NCBI GenBank assembly: GCA_963824595.1
Contig: CAWGPY010000001.1
Coordinates: 310,001-374,000 of the forward strand
Direction of reading: 5' to 3'
DNA from: Cybelea sp963824595
Lineage (GTDB): Bacteria > Vulcanimicrobiota > Vulcanimicrobiia > Vulcanimicrobiales > Vulcanimicrobiaceae
DNA: 64,000 bases
Shown piece after piece: positions 1 to 10,868 of the stretch (within the stretch, counting starts at the first letter, position 1; each line of letters starts with the position of its first letter). The position numbers and the translations under genes are program-made. The notes beneath the pieces were generated by a model. It was given only the letters and a program-made list of their open reading frames with translations. It was not told the origin of the DNA and did no database searches.

Positions 1-841
1 GCATGAGCCCCCGCGTGTCCTTGCCGGCCGCGCCCGCCTCTTTGCGGAAGCAGGGCGTCAGCGCGACGTATTTCAGCGGCAGCTCGCCGGGTTCGAGGAT
101 CTCGCCGCCGCGCAGCGCCGTCAGCGGCACCTCGCCGGTCGGGATCATGAACAGATCGGCCTGCCCGTCGGAAAACATTGCGTCGGCAAATTTGCTGAGT
201 TGGCCCGTCGACCACATCGTTTGCCGCGAGACGAGCAGCGGCGGCGCGACCTCGTAGTAGCCGCGTTCGGCGGCGCGATCGAGGAAGAACGCCCCGAGCG
301 CGCGCGCGAGCCGCGCGCCGGGTCCGGATAACGCCGCGAAGCGGCTCCCCGACAGTTTCGCGGCACGCGCGAAGTCGAGGATGCCGAGTGCTTCACCGAG
401 CTCCCAGTGCGGTTTGGGTTCGAACTCGAAGCGGCGCGGATCGCCCCACCGGCTCACCTCGACGTTGGAGCGTTCGTCGTTGCCGGCCGGTACCGATGCG
501 TCGAGCAGATTGGGCATGTTGTCGAGCAGCGCGAAGAGCGGCGAACGCTCGTCGGTCGGCGACAGCGCCAGCGCGCGCTCTTCGAGCTCGCCGATGCGCC
601 GCGCCATCTCGTCGAGCTGCGGCCGCAGCTCGCGCGCGGCCGCGGCTTTGTCGGCCGCCTGCGCGATGGACCCGGAGAGCCGGTTCTTCTCGGCCTTCGC
701 GCGCTCGACGGCCGTGAGCGCCGAGCGGTACTCCTCGTCGTAGCGCAGAAGGTCGGCGACCGGCGACGGATCGAGGCCGCGGCGAACGAGCGATTCTCGT
801 ACGCGGTCCGGATCGCGCCGAATGAGAGCGATGTCGAGCAT
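1..841 (-). CDS. serS: Seryl-tRNA synthetase, C-terminal part beyond the window
   Basis: Charges tRNA-Ser with serine in the cytoplasm. The minus-strand frame opens at an ATG (839-841) and stays open to base 1, giving the first 280 residues. The N-terminus reads MLDIALIRRDPDRV and is followed by the long antiparallel coiled-coil arm (about residues 30-100). Near the window edge is class II motif 2: IPTGEVPLTALRGGEI, then TPCFRKEAGAAGKDTRG. Both stretches are diagnostic of SerRS. The catalytic C-terminus (motif 3) lies outside the window. The start codon lies almost on top of the divergent moeA start. Confidence 0.95.
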   Translation of the reverse strand, partial: MLDIALIRRDPDRVRESLVRRGLDPSPVADLLRYDEEYRSALTAVERAKAEKNRLSGSIAQAADKAAAARELRPQLDEMARRIGELEERALALSPTDERSPLFALLDNMPNLLDASVPAGNDERSNVEVSRWGDPRRFEFEPKPHWELGEALGILDFARAAKLSGSRFAALSGPGARLARALGAFFLDRAAERGYYEVAPPLLVSRQTMWSTGQLSKFADAMFSDGQADLFMIPTGEVPLTALRGGEILEPGELPLKYVALTPCFRKEAGAAGKDTRGLM

Positions 842-857
842 GGAGAAGCGCGCCCTT

Positions 858-2105
858 ATGCAGTCCGCAAATCCAGTCCTACCGGCGGCCGGATTTGACG
901 AGGAGAAGCTGCTGCCGCCCCGGCAGGCGATCGTCGCGTTCTTCGCGCGCGTTCCGGTTGCGCCGGCGGGCGTCGAACGCGTGCCGCTGGGCGACGCGCT
1001 CGGGCGCGTTTTGGCCGAGCGTGTCGCGGCCGACGGCGATTATCCATCCGCGGTCCGTTCCGTGATGGACGGATTCGCGCTGCGCGCGAGCGAGACGCCG
1101 GGCGAGTTCCGGATCGCCGGCGAGGTGCGGATGGGCAGCGCTCCGGATTCCGTGCTGCCCGCCGGTGCGGCGAGTCCGATCCCGACCGGGGGCATCCTGC
1201 CCGACGGTGCCGATGCCGTGGTGCCGATCGAAGACGTGCGCGTCGCGGGCGACTCGGTTTCGATCGACGAGGCGGTCGCGGCGGGCGCGAACGTCGTCGA
1301 GCGCGGTGCCGACATGCGGCGCGGCGACATCGTTCTTCGCCCGCGCCGGCGCATTCGCGCGGCCGACGTCGGCGTGCTCGCAACGCTCGGCGCGACCGAC
1401 GTCAGCGTCTACCGCCGTCCGGTAATCGGCGTGTTCTCCAGCGGCGACGAACTGGTTGATCCCGGGGTCGCGCCCGCTCGCGGCCAGATCCGCGACTCCA
1501 ATCGTTATGCCGTCGCCGCGTCGCTGACGGCGATGGGCGCGACGCCGCGCCACTATCCGACCCTTCGCGACGAGGCGGCCGATTTCGAGGCCGCGCTGAC
1601 GGCGGCGCTCGCGGAGTGCGACGCGCTCGTGATCACCGGCGGCTCGTCGGTCGGCGAACGCGATCGCCTGCCGGGCGCCGTCGCCGCGGCCGGCGACCCG
1701 GGCGTCGTCGTGCACGGGCTGCGGATCAAGCCGGGAAAGCCGGCGCTGCTGGGGGCGGTGGGCGCGAAGCCGATCGTCGGCCTGCCGGGCAACCCCGCGT
1801 CGGCGCTGCTCGTGCTCGAGGCGGTCGCCGCGCCGATCGTCGCCGCGCTGTGCGGCGCGCCGGCGGCGAGCTCGACGGTGCAGGCCCGTCTGGCGCAGTC
1901 CGCCCGAAGCCGGCCGAACTGGACGTGGTACGTCCCCGTCCGGCTGGAGGATGATGGGGGAGTGCCTTTGGCGCATCCCCTTCCGTTGCGCTCGTTTTCA
2001 GTGAGCTTGACCGCGAAAGCGGACGGTTACGTCGTGATGGACGAGCGCGACGAGGCGTGGCCCGCGGGAACGCTCGTTACGGTTCATCGTTTTTTGGGAG
2101 GCTGA
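858..2105 (+). CDS. moeA: Molybdopterin molybdenumtransferase MoeA
   Basis: Inserts molybdate into adenylylated molybdopterin in the last step of molybdenum cofactor synthesis. The 415-residue product has the MoeA order: an N-terminal domain, the SVMDGFAL segment, a central domain with PIPTGGILPDGADAVVPIED, and the MoaB-like fold with TGGSSVGERD, GLRIKPGKP and GLPGNPASALL. In-frame ATGs occur at 822, 831, 840 and 858. The one at 858 is chosen because GGAGAAG lies 9 nt upstream and because it avoids overlap with serS. moaC and mogA of the same pathway lie 25 kb downstream. Confidence 0.93.
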   Translation: MQSANPVLPAAGFDEEKLLPPRQAIVAFFARVPVAPAGVERVPLGDALGRVLAERVAADGDYPSAVRSVMDGFALRASETPGEFRIAGEVRMGSAPDSVLPAGAASPIPTGGILPDGADAVVPIEDVRVAGDSVSIDEAVAAGANVVERGADMRRGDIVLRPRRRIRAADVGVLATLGATDVSVYRRPVIGVFSSGDELVDPGVAPARGQIRDSNRYAVAASLTAMGATPRHYPTLRDEAADFEAALTAALAECDALVITGGSSVGERDRLPGAVAAAGDPGVVVHGLRIKPGKPALLGAVGAKPIVGLPGNPASALLVLEAVAAPIVAALCGAPAASSTVQARLAQSARSRPNWTWYVPVRLEDDGGVPLAHPLPLRSFSVSLTAKADGYVVMDERDEAWPAGTLVTVHRFLGG

Positions 2106-2107
2106 TC

Positions 2108-3205
2108 CTGATCCGTCCCACGCCCGCGGTGCAGGCGATTCCGGCAACGACCCCCTTCATCGGTCCCGAGCAGCTGATGCGCGAGCACGGGCTGCGCGAG
2201 CTCGTTCGCCTCGGGGCGAACGAGAGCGCGTTCGGCCCCTCGCCGAAGGCGGTTGCCGCGATGAGCGCGGAGCTCGAGCGTCTCGCGTGGTACGGCGATC
2301 CGGAGTCCCTCGACCTGCGCGACGCGCTCGCGCAGAAGCACGGCTGCCGCCCCGACGAGATCCTGGTCGGCTCGGGCATCGACGATCTGATGGGGCTCGC
2401 GGTGCGCGCGTTCGTGGCACCCGGCGCGGCCGCGCTGGCGACCCGCGGCACGTATCCGACCTTCAACTATCACGTGGTCGGCTACGGCGGCCGGCCGGCG
2501 TACGCCGGCTATCGGGACGACGGCACGCCCGACTGCGACGCGCTGCTCGCGGCGGTGCGCCGCGACGCGCCGGCGATCGTGTACCTTGCGAATCCCGACA
2601 ATCCGAGCGGCCGGTTCATCGCGCGCGACGAGATCGTCCGCTTCTATGAGGGGCTGCCGCGCGGCAGCCTGTTGCTGCTCGACGAAGCGTACGCCGATTT
2701 CGTCGACGACGGCGAGCTGCTGCCGCCGGCGTTCGAGGATCGTCTCATCCGGCTGCGCACGTTCTCGAAGGCCTACGGCATGGCGGGCGCGCGCATCGGC
2801 TACGCGCTCACGACGCGCAGCAACGTCGAGACGCTGCAGAAGATTCGCCTGCACTACGGCGTCAATCGCAACGCGCAGGTCGGCGCGCTCGCCTCGCTGA
2901 GCGACGACGCGTTTCGCCGCCGCGTCGTGCGCGAGACGGCGGCGGCCCGCGAGGACTATTACGCGCTCGCTCGCGATCTCGGCCGGCGCTACATCGAATC
3001 GCAAACGAACTTCGTGTGCATCGAGATGGACTCGCGCGAGCGGGCGACGCGCGTGGTGGACGATCTGCTCGCGCGCGGCGTCTGGATCCGCAAGCCCGGC
3101 GCGCCGCCGCTCGACGCCTACATCCGCGTCAGCGCCGGAACCGAGCCGATGCGGCGCGCGTTCGCCGCCGCCCTGCGCGCCGTGCTCGCCGAGATCGCGG
3201 TTTGA
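2108..3205 (+). CDS. hisC: Histidinol-phosphate aminotransferase-like PLP enzyme
   Basis: A fold-type I aminotransferase, most like HisC, which converts imidazole-acetol phosphate and glutamate to histidinol phosphate. Visible motifs are LGANESAFGPSP (substrate side), LANPDNPSG, LLLDEAYADF, and TFSKAYGMAGARIGY with the PLP lysine. The conserved start IRPTPAVQAIP is preceded in frame only by CTG or ATC codons, with GGGAGG at 2096-2101. CTG at 2108 has the best spacing (6 nt). A GTG at 2057 would overlap moeA by 49 nt, and a GTG at 2129 would cut the conserved start. Other aminotransferases of this subgroup (for example Phe/Tyr) cannot be excluded. No other his genes are in the window. Confidence 0.85.
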   Translation: MIRPTPAVQAIPATTPFIGPEQLMREHGLRELVRLGANESAFGPSPKAVAAMSAELERLAWYGDPESLDLRDALAQKHGCRPDEILVGSGIDDLMGLAVRAFVAPGAAALATRGTYPTFNYHVVGYGGRPAYAGYRDDGTPDCDALLAAVRRDAPAIVYLANPDNPSGRFIARDEIVRFYEGLPRGSLLLLDEAYADFVDDGELLPPAFEDRLIRLRTFSKAYGMAGARIGYALTTRSNVETLQKIRLHYGVNRNAQVGALASLSDDAFRRRVVRETAAAREDYYALARDLGRRYIESQTNFVCIEMDSRERATRVVDDLLARGVWIRKPGAPPLDAYIRVSAGTEPMRRAFAAALRAVLAEIAV

Positions 3206-3208
3206 TCC

Positions 3209-3934
3209 ATGCGCTACGCCATCGTCTCCGACGTGCACGGAAATCTGGAGTCGCTGCAGCGGGTGCTCGGGGCGATCGGCTCCGACGACGCCCTGGTTTC
3301 GCTCGGCGACGTCGTGGGCTACGGGCCGAACCCCAACGAGTGCGTCGCGGCGCTGCGGGAGCGCAGCAGCCACGCCGTACTCGGCAACCACGATCTCGCC
3401 GCGGTGGAGAACTTCGGCGTGGAGAACTTCAACCGCGCGGCGCGCGACGCGATCGGCTGGACGCAGGGCGTTCTCGACGCGGCCAGCCGAGAGTGGCTCG
3501 ACCGGCTTCCCTACGAGCTGCGCTTTCCCGATTTTCTGCTCGTCCACGGGGCGCCGGTCAACTATTTCGAGTATATCCTCGACAAGGCCGCGGCGGCGCG
3601 CGCGTTCGCGGCGACCGACGCGCGCATCGTCTTCGTCGGCCACACGCACATTGCGCAGCACTGGTCGCTCGACGCCGACGGCACCATCGGGCACAAGCAC
3701 ATGCAGCGCGGCGGCGAGCTGGAACTCGAGGATTCCAAGCGCTACATCATCGACGTGGGCAGCGTCGGTCAGCCGCGCGATCTCAACCCGCAGCCCTGCT
3801 TCGTCTCGTACGACCCCGAGCAGCGGCTCGTCCGATGGAGGCGCTACGAGTATCCGATCGCGGAGGTGCAGCAGAAGATGCGCGCTGCCGGGCTGCCCGC
3901 GCGCCTGGTCGATCGCCTGAGTGTGGGCCGGTGA
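3209..3934 (+). CDS. Calcineurin-like metallophosphoesterase
   Basis: A 241-residue cytoplasmic metallophosphoesterase of the YfcE/diadenosine-tetraphosphatase-like group. Metal ligands are visible in order: the SDVHGN start, SLGDVVGYGPNP, LGNHDLA, then LVHGAP and VGHTHIA. The substrate cannot be told from sequence. It follows hisC by 3 nt and its stop overlaps the next start (GTGA), so it is part of the moeA-to-ftsH transcription unit. Confidence 0.88.
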   Translation: MRYAIVSDVHGNLESLQRVLGAIGSDDALVSLGDVVGYGPNPNECVAALRERSSHAVLGNHDLAAVENFGVENFNRAARDAIGWTQGVLDAASREWLDRLPYELRFPDFLLVHGAPVNYFEYILDKAAAARAFAATDARIVFVGHTHIAQHWSLDADGTIGHKHMQRGGELELEDSKRYIIDVGSVGQPRDLNPQPCFVSYDPEQRLVRWRRYEYPIAEVQQKMRAAGLPARLVDRLSVGR

Positions 3935-4386
3935 GCGGCGTCCCGTTCGACGACGGCTACTGCTTCGCGTGCGGTCCGAGCAACCCGATCGGCATGCACC
4001 TGCACTTCGATCGCGAGCGCGACGGCGACGGCGTCGTCGCGGCGCTCGAGCTGGCTCCCGTCTATCAAGGATGGCGCGGCATCGCGCACGGCGGCATCGT
4101 GATGGCGCTGCTCGACGAGGCGATGGCGCACGCGGCCGGCTTTGCCGGCCACCGTGGCGTCACGGCCAACGTCAGCGTGCGCTTCCGCAAGCCGGTCCCC
4201 ATCGGACGTCCGATCGAAGTGCGCGGCCACGTGACGTGGCAGCGGCGCAACGTGCTCGGCGTGAACGCGAGCGTCTTCGACGACGCCGGCAACGTGCTGG
4301 CGCACGCCGAGGGCAGTTTCGTCTCCCGCGGCAAGCTGGAGGCGGCGGACGACCGGCGCAATCCGTCGTTCCGCGACGCTCGATGA
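3931..4386 (+). CDS. Hotdog-fold thioesterase, PaaI-like
   Basis: A 151-residue single-domain hotdog protein, likely acting on acyl-CoA or acyl-ACP thioesters. It has YCFACGPSNPIGMHL at the N-terminus and the typical GWRGIAHGGIVMALLDEAMAHA helix, followed by VTANVSVRFRKPVPIG. The GTG start at 3931 overlaps the previous stop by 4 nt (GTGA). The ATGA at the end couples it to smpB. The substrate is unknown. Confidence 0.88.
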   Translation: MSGVPFDDGYCFACGPSNPIGMHLHFDRERDGDGVVAALELAPVYQGWRGIAHGGIVMALLDEAMAHAAGFAGHRGVTANVSVRFRKPVPIGRPIEVRGHVTWQRRNVLGVNASVFDDAGNVLAHAEGSFVSRGKLEAADDRRNPSFRDAR

Positions 4387-4832
4387 GCAACGCGCCGACG
4401 ATCGAGAACCGGCGAGCGCGCCACGAGTACCACGTGCTCGAGTCGGTCGAGGCGGGCTTGGTGCTGACCGGCACCGAGGTCAAGGCCGTGCGCGCCGGCG
4501 GCGCGAGCCTGACGGAAGCGTACGCGCGCTTTCGCGACGGCGAGGCGTGGCTGGTCGGCATGCACGTTCCGCCCTACCGTCAGGGCAGCTACTCGAACGC
4601 CGAGCCGACCCGCGCGCGAAAGCTGCTGCTCCACAGAGAGGAGATCGTGCGCCTGCAGGCTCGCGTCGCCGAGAAGGGGTTGACCATCGTGCCGCTGCGT
4701 CTCTACTTCACGCGCGGCATCGCCAAGGTCATGCTGGGCCTCGTGCGCGGCAAGAAGCTTTGGGACAAGCGCGCCGCGGTCGCGAAGCGCGACGTCGAGC
4801 GCGAGATCGCGGTCCACGCGCGCCGCCGGTGA
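4383..4832 (+). CDS. smpB: tmRNA-binding protein SmpB
   Basis: Binds tmRNA and delivers it to stalled ribosomes for trans-translation. The 149-residue product has the family signature: NRRARHEYHVLES, LTGTEVKAVRAG, ARFRDGEAWLVGMHVPPY, and the basic tail starting GKKLWDKRA. Its length is normal. The ATG overlaps the thioesterase stop (ATGA), and the 3' end overlaps tilS (GTGA). The tmRNA gene itself is not in this window. Confidence 0.95.
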   Translation: MSNAPTIENRRARHEYHVLESVEAGLVLTGTEVKAVRAGGASLTEAYARFRDGEAWLVGMHVPPYRQGSYSNAEPTRARKLLLHREEIVRLQARVAEKGLTIVPLRLYFTRGIAKVMLGLVRGKKLWDKRAAVAKRDVEREIAVHARRR

Positions 4833-5716
4833 GAGGCGCACACTTCGAGCGCGACGTCGAGCGCGCGATCGAGCGCAGCGGCGTCTTCCGTCCGGGCGAA
4901 CGCGTGGTGATCGCCTGCAGCGGCGGTCCGGATTCGGTCGCGTTGACGGCGGCTGCTCACGCGGTGGCGAAGAGCGCCGGAATCGAGGTGCGGGCGGCGT
5001 TCGTCAATCACGGTCTGCGCGCATCGGCGTGGCAGGACGAGTGCGTGGCGCTGCAAGTCGCCGCGCAGCTCGACGTACCGATCGACGTGGTGGCGCTGAC
5101 CGATGCGGCGCGCGACGAGCAGCGGCTGCGCGCGGCGCGGTACGGCGCGCTGATCGGCGCTGCGAAGCTGCGCGGCTGCGGCGTCGTCGCGACGGCGCAT
5201 CACGCGGAGGACCAAAGCGAGACCGTGTTGCTCGCGCTGCTGCGGGGAAGCGGCCCGTCGGGTCTGCGCGGCATGCGCGCCCGCCGATGCCTGGCTCCCG
5301 GGCTCGATCTGGCGCGTCCGTTCCTCGGGGTGCCGTCCGAGGCGCTGCGCGACTACTGCCACGCGCGAGCGCTTCCGTATGCCGTGGACCCCACCAACGC
5401 CGACGCCGGCCTTCGGCGCAACGCCGTCCGCGAGGCACTGTCGGCGCTGCGGCCGCTCTTCCCGGGACTCGACTCCGCGGTGGCGCGCGCGGCGGAGGTG
5501 GTCGCCGAGGAGCGCGACGGCTCGCGGCGGGCCGAGCTGCGCCAGGCGGTGCGCGAGGAGCTCGCCCGGGAAGACGACCTCCGAGATATAGACTTCCTCC
5601 ACGTCGAGGAGGTCGTCCGCGCGCTCGAGGGGGGCCGGAGCGGAACATTTCAAATGAAGTCTGGGATCGCTCTGAGAATCGAGGCGGGCGCTATCGCGGG
5701 TATCAGCAGGGAGTGA
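4829..5716 (+). CDS. tilS: tRNA(Ile)-lysidine synthase TilS
   Basis: Modifies C34 of the CAU anticodon of tRNA-Ile2 to lysidine using ATP and lysine. The PP-loop SGGPDSVALT is near residue 30, and VNHGLRASAWQDE and TAHHAEDQSETVLL follow. At 295 residues it has the catalytic domain and a short substrate-binding helical region but little of the C-terminal domain found in longer TilS proteins. The GTG start overlaps smpB (GTGA). The tilS-hpt-ftsH order seen here is conserved in many bacteria. Confidence 0.92.
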   Translation: MRGAHFERDVERAIERSGVFRPGERVVIACSGGPDSVALTAAAHAVAKSAGIEVRAAFVNHGLRASAWQDECVALQVAAQLDVPIDVVALTDAARDEQRLRAARYGALIGAAKLRGCGVVATAHHAEDQSETVLLALLRGSGPSGLRGMRARRCLAPGLDLARPFLGVPSEALRDYCHARALPYAVDPTNADAGLRRNAVREALSALRPLFPGLDSAVARAAEVVAEERDGSRRAELRQAVREELAREDDLRDIDFLHVEEVVRALEGGRSGTFQMKSGIALRIEAGAIAGISRE

Positions 5717-6282
5717 CGGCGGCAAGCAGCGAGACCGGGGTCGGGCGCCGAATCTGCACCGCTGGAGAGATCGGTGGGGCAGTCGAGCGCCTGGCGGCTA
5801 TGCTGGCCGCGGATTACCGCCGGAAACCGCTGCTTCTCTTGGGAGTGTTGAAGGGAGCGCTCTGCTTCACGGCCGACCTCGCGCGGGCGGTGGCCGGAAG
5901 AGCGGACGGTCCGAGCGAGATCATGATCGATTACATCTGCGTCGAACGTTACGGAACCTTAGGAAGCGAGGGCGGCGCCGCGCGCCTGGCGATGGACGCC
6001 ACCCTCCCGGTCACGGGGGCGCACGCCGTCGTCGCCGACGATATCGTCGACAACGGACGCACGTTGGCGTTCGTTCGCTCGTTGTTAGAGGGGCGGCGCC
6101 CCGCGAGCCTCCGCACGTGCGTGCTCTTCGATCGGCCCGGTCGCCGGGAGGTCGAGGTCGCCATCGATTACGCCGGCATCGAGGTCCCCAACGTCTTCGC
6201 TATAGGTTACGGTTTGGACTATAAGGAACTTTACCGCAATCTTCCTTACTTAGCCGAGCTTCGAGAGGGTCAAACGGTCTAA
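5713..6282 (+). CDS. hpt: Hypoxanthine phosphoribosyltransferase
   Basis: Salvages hypoxanthine or guanine with PRPP to give IMP or GMP. The 189-residue product shows LLLGVLKGALCFTADLARA, a DYICVERYG segment, and the PRPP-binding loop AVVADDIVDNGRTLAFV. The GTG start is preceded by AGGGAG, which runs into it, and overlaps the tilS stop (GTGA). It sits just before ftsH, a common arrangement. Confidence 0.93.
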   Translation: MTAASSETGVGRRICTAGEIGGAVERLAAMLAADYRRKPLLLLGVLKGALCFTADLARAVAGRADGPSEIMIDYICVERYGTLGSEGGAARLAMDATLPVTGAHAVVADDIVDNGRTLAFVRSLLEGRRPASLRTCVLFDRPGRREVEVAIDYAGIEVPNVFAIGYGLDYKELYRNLPYLAELREGQTV

Positions 6283-6289
6283 CCACAAC

Positions 6290-8208
<1,919 letters not shown>

Positions 8209-8212
<4 letters not shown>

Positions 8213-9516
8213 GGGTCAGCGCGGCACTCGCTGCCGCGACGTTCGTCGCCGCAGCGGCTTCGCTGAGCACGGCGCCGGTGGCGGCCGCCATTCCGCAAGC
8301 GATGGGTCCGCTGCCGCGGGGGGGATCGTACGTGCTCGATCCGGATCCGACGGTCGGCTCGGCGGCGATCGGGCTGTGGTTCCGCGCGCCGGGGGCCGGA
8401 TACGACAACGCGAGCCCCGGCATCTCGAACTTGGCCGCGACGGCCGCGGCCGTCGCGCCGCTCGCCAGCGGCAAGTCGCTGTACGCTCTGGTGCACACGG
8501 TCGGCGGCGAGCTGAACATCGCCGTCTATCCCGACATCGTCGGCATCGGCGCGGTCGTGCCGGCGCCCGCCGCGCGGCGCATCGTCGCGGCGATGACCGC
8601 CGCCTATTACGCGCCCAACGTGGACGACCTGGCCGTGAAAACGGCGCGCGCCAACGCCGCCGTGCTCGGCGTGCAGCAGCGCTACGAATCCGACGCCACG
8701 CTGCATGACCTGCTCTTCCGGCAAGTCTTTGCCGGCGGGCCCGCGCACTTTCCGGCGCTTCCCGACTCCGTGACGCAGCTCACGAGCATCTCGACCGCGC
8801 AAGTCGACGCCTTCGCGAAGCGCGCGTTCCGCGCCGAGAACTCCGTGCTGACGCTCACCGGCAACATTGACTCGTCGAGCGTCGCCGCGGTGACCGACGG
8901 CGGCGGCGGCAGCTCGATGGACGCGCCGTTCGATTCGATGCTCGCGCGAACGCCCGTCTCCGCGACCGCGACCGGCTCGATCGACGGCGTGGGCCTGGCG
9001 TGGATCGGTCCGCCGATCGCCGATCAGAAGGCTGCAACCGCGCTGGACTTCATTGCCGACTACCTCTTCCGCGAGCGCACGGGCGTCGTTTCGAAGGGGC
9101 TCGACCGCTCCCGTAGCGAGGCGCTCGTGGCCGGTCAGTTCGTGACGCTGCACGATCCGGGTGTGATGGTCGTCACGATCGGCGGCGACCACGAGAAGCA
9201 GACGGAGCAGAAGGTGCTGGCGGCGCTCGGGCAGCTCGCGCAGCCGATGGATCCGCAGACGTTCGACGCCGCGCGCGAGGCGTTTCTCTATCACGTCGCC
9301 GCCGACACGCAGACGCCTCAAGAACGGGCCGACAACCTGGGCTGGTACACCGTCGAGGGCAACCTGCAGTACGCGCCGGGTATCGCGAACGGCAACTACG
9401 CGAAGGCGGCCCGCGACCTCGATCCGCAATACGTCGCGGACGTCGTGCGCCGCTACCTCCACAATCCTGTGGTCGTGGACCTGGTCGCCGCGTCGCCGCA
9501 GAAGGAGTCTCCGTGA
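8209..9516 (+). CDS. Exported M16 peptidase-like protein, no zinc site
   Basis: A 435-residue protein with an N-terminal signal sequence (residues 1-27, ending VAAA) and the two-lobed layout of M16 (insulinase/PqqF/processing-peptidase) proteins. The HxxEH zinc motif expected after the first strand pair is absent: the equivalent stretch reads GISNLAATAAAVAPL. It is therefore probably a non-catalytic subunit. It starts inside the ftsH stop (ATGA) and ends inside the start of a second M16-like gene (GTGA). This argues for a co-translated pair that forms a heterodimer in the periplasm or at the membrane. Confidence 0.78.
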
Positions 9517-10844
9517 ACCCCGCAACGCTGCGCGCTTTCGCGGCCGCGACCCTGTTGACGGTCGCGCCGCTGGCGGCGCGCGCGGCAACCGCCGTCGTAC
9601 CGCCTCCGACGCTCGAGACGGCCGGCGGCACGATCGTCGTGAAGCAATCCGACAGCGCGTCGTCGCTGGTCGGAGTCGCGGTCGTCGTACGCGCCGGGCT
9701 CGATCGCCAGACGATGAAAGAAAACGGCCTCGCGGCGCTCGTCGCCGAGACGATCCTGCACGCGCCCGTCGGGAGCCCGGCGATGCCGCTGCAGGACGCG
9801 GTCGCCGCGCGCGGCGGCTCGGTGCGCTTCACCGTCGATCCGAGCGACGTGCGCTTCTACATCGAAGCGCTCGCGGAGGACGCGCCCGCGGTGCTCGATC
9901 TGTTCCGCGCCGCGCTCGCGTCGCCGGACTTTTCGCCCCCGACGGTGCGCGACGCGCGCGCGGCGCTCGTGCGGCAGATCGCCGCGAGCCAGACCGTGGC
10001 GCTTCAGGTGGGTCTCGACATGCTCAACGCCGCGTCGTCGTCAACGCAGGCGAACGCCGGACTTCCCGAACTCGGCACGCCCGCGTCGCTCGCGCAGTTC
10101 TTCTCCGGCGACGTTCGCGCTTTCTATCGCGCGTACTATCGCCGCGGCGGCTCGCTCGTGAGCGGCGCCGGCCGGCTCGACGTGCTCGCCCCCGACGCTC
10201 TGTCGTCGCTGGCCGCGGCCTTACCCGAGGGCACGACCGCGCCGGTGCCGGTGCACGTGCCCTCGCTCAGCGGCGCCACGCACGAGATCGTCGCGCATCG
10301 CGACATCGCGTCGCCCTGGCTCATCGCTCAGTATCCCGCGCCGAAGGTGGATAGCCGCGACTTCGGCGCGATGCTCGTCCTCGCGGCCTTCGTGCGCCGC
10401 ACGCTGTCGGACATCGCGCAGGTACCGGGCGTGGTGACGCCGACCTTCGCATCGCGGTCGGTCGGCGCCGTCTATGCCTACGATCGCGCGCCGCCGACGC
10501 TCGTGCTTTACGTTAACGGCGGCCTGATCGGCAACCCGAGCCGTGCGTTCGCCACCGCGCTCTCAGTGGTCAGCGTTCTGGCCGCCACGCGGCTGCAGGG
10601 GTCAATCGAGGAGTTCAAGGCCGAGGCTGCCGGCGATTTCGCAAACGACGCGACGACGCTCGAGACGCGAACGTGGCTCGCCGCAGTGTTCTCGCGCGAG
10701 AGCGCGTCGCCGGACTTCATCAATCGTGCGCTCGGGGCCATCGCCGCGACCACTCCGGACGACGTGCAGCGCGTGGCGCGCACGTACCTGGGGAATCCGA
10801 CGATCGCCCTCGTCCTGCCCCGCGGCACGAATCTCCAAGATTAG
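9513..10844 (+). CDS. Second exported M16 peptidase-like protein, no zinc site
   Basis: A 443-residue protein with a signal peptide (residues 1-25, ending AARAA) and an M16-like body. The segment VAVVVRAGLDRQTMKENGLAAL corresponds to the strand and helix that normally carry HxxEH. Here the helix continues as ALVAETILHAP, with no paired histidines. RGGSVRFTVDPSDVRFYIEAL matches the next conserved block. Both partners of this tandem pair therefore appear catalytically dead, which is unusual because one partner is normally active. Confidence 0.78.
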   Translation: MNPATLRAFAAATLLTVAPLAARAATAVVPPPTLETAGGTIVVKQSDSASSLVGVAVVVRAGLDRQTMKENGLAALVAETILHAPVGSPAMPLQDAVAARGGSVRFTVDPSDVRFYIEALAEDAPAVLDLFRAALASPDFSPPTVRDARAALVRQIAASQTVALQVGLDMLNAASSSTQANAGLPELGTPASLAQFFSGDVRAFYRAYYRRGGSLVSGAGRLDVLAPDALSSLAAALPEGTTAPVPVHVPSLSGATHEIVAHRDIASPWLIAQYPAPKVDSRDFGAMLVLAAFVRRTLSDIAQVPGVVTPTFASRSVGAVYAYDRAPPTLVLYVNGGLIGNPSRAFATALSVVSVLAATRLQGSIEEFKAEAAGDFANDATTLETRTWLAAVFSRESASPDFINRALGAIAATTPDDVQRVARTYLGNPTIALVLPRGTNLQD

Positions 10845-10868
10845 GGACGGAACTTCAGAGGTTCCCCG

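Noticed and set aside
5004..5648. 214-codon minus-strand frame inside tilS
   Set aside because: Arginine/proline-rich shadow of tilS with no recognisable domain.
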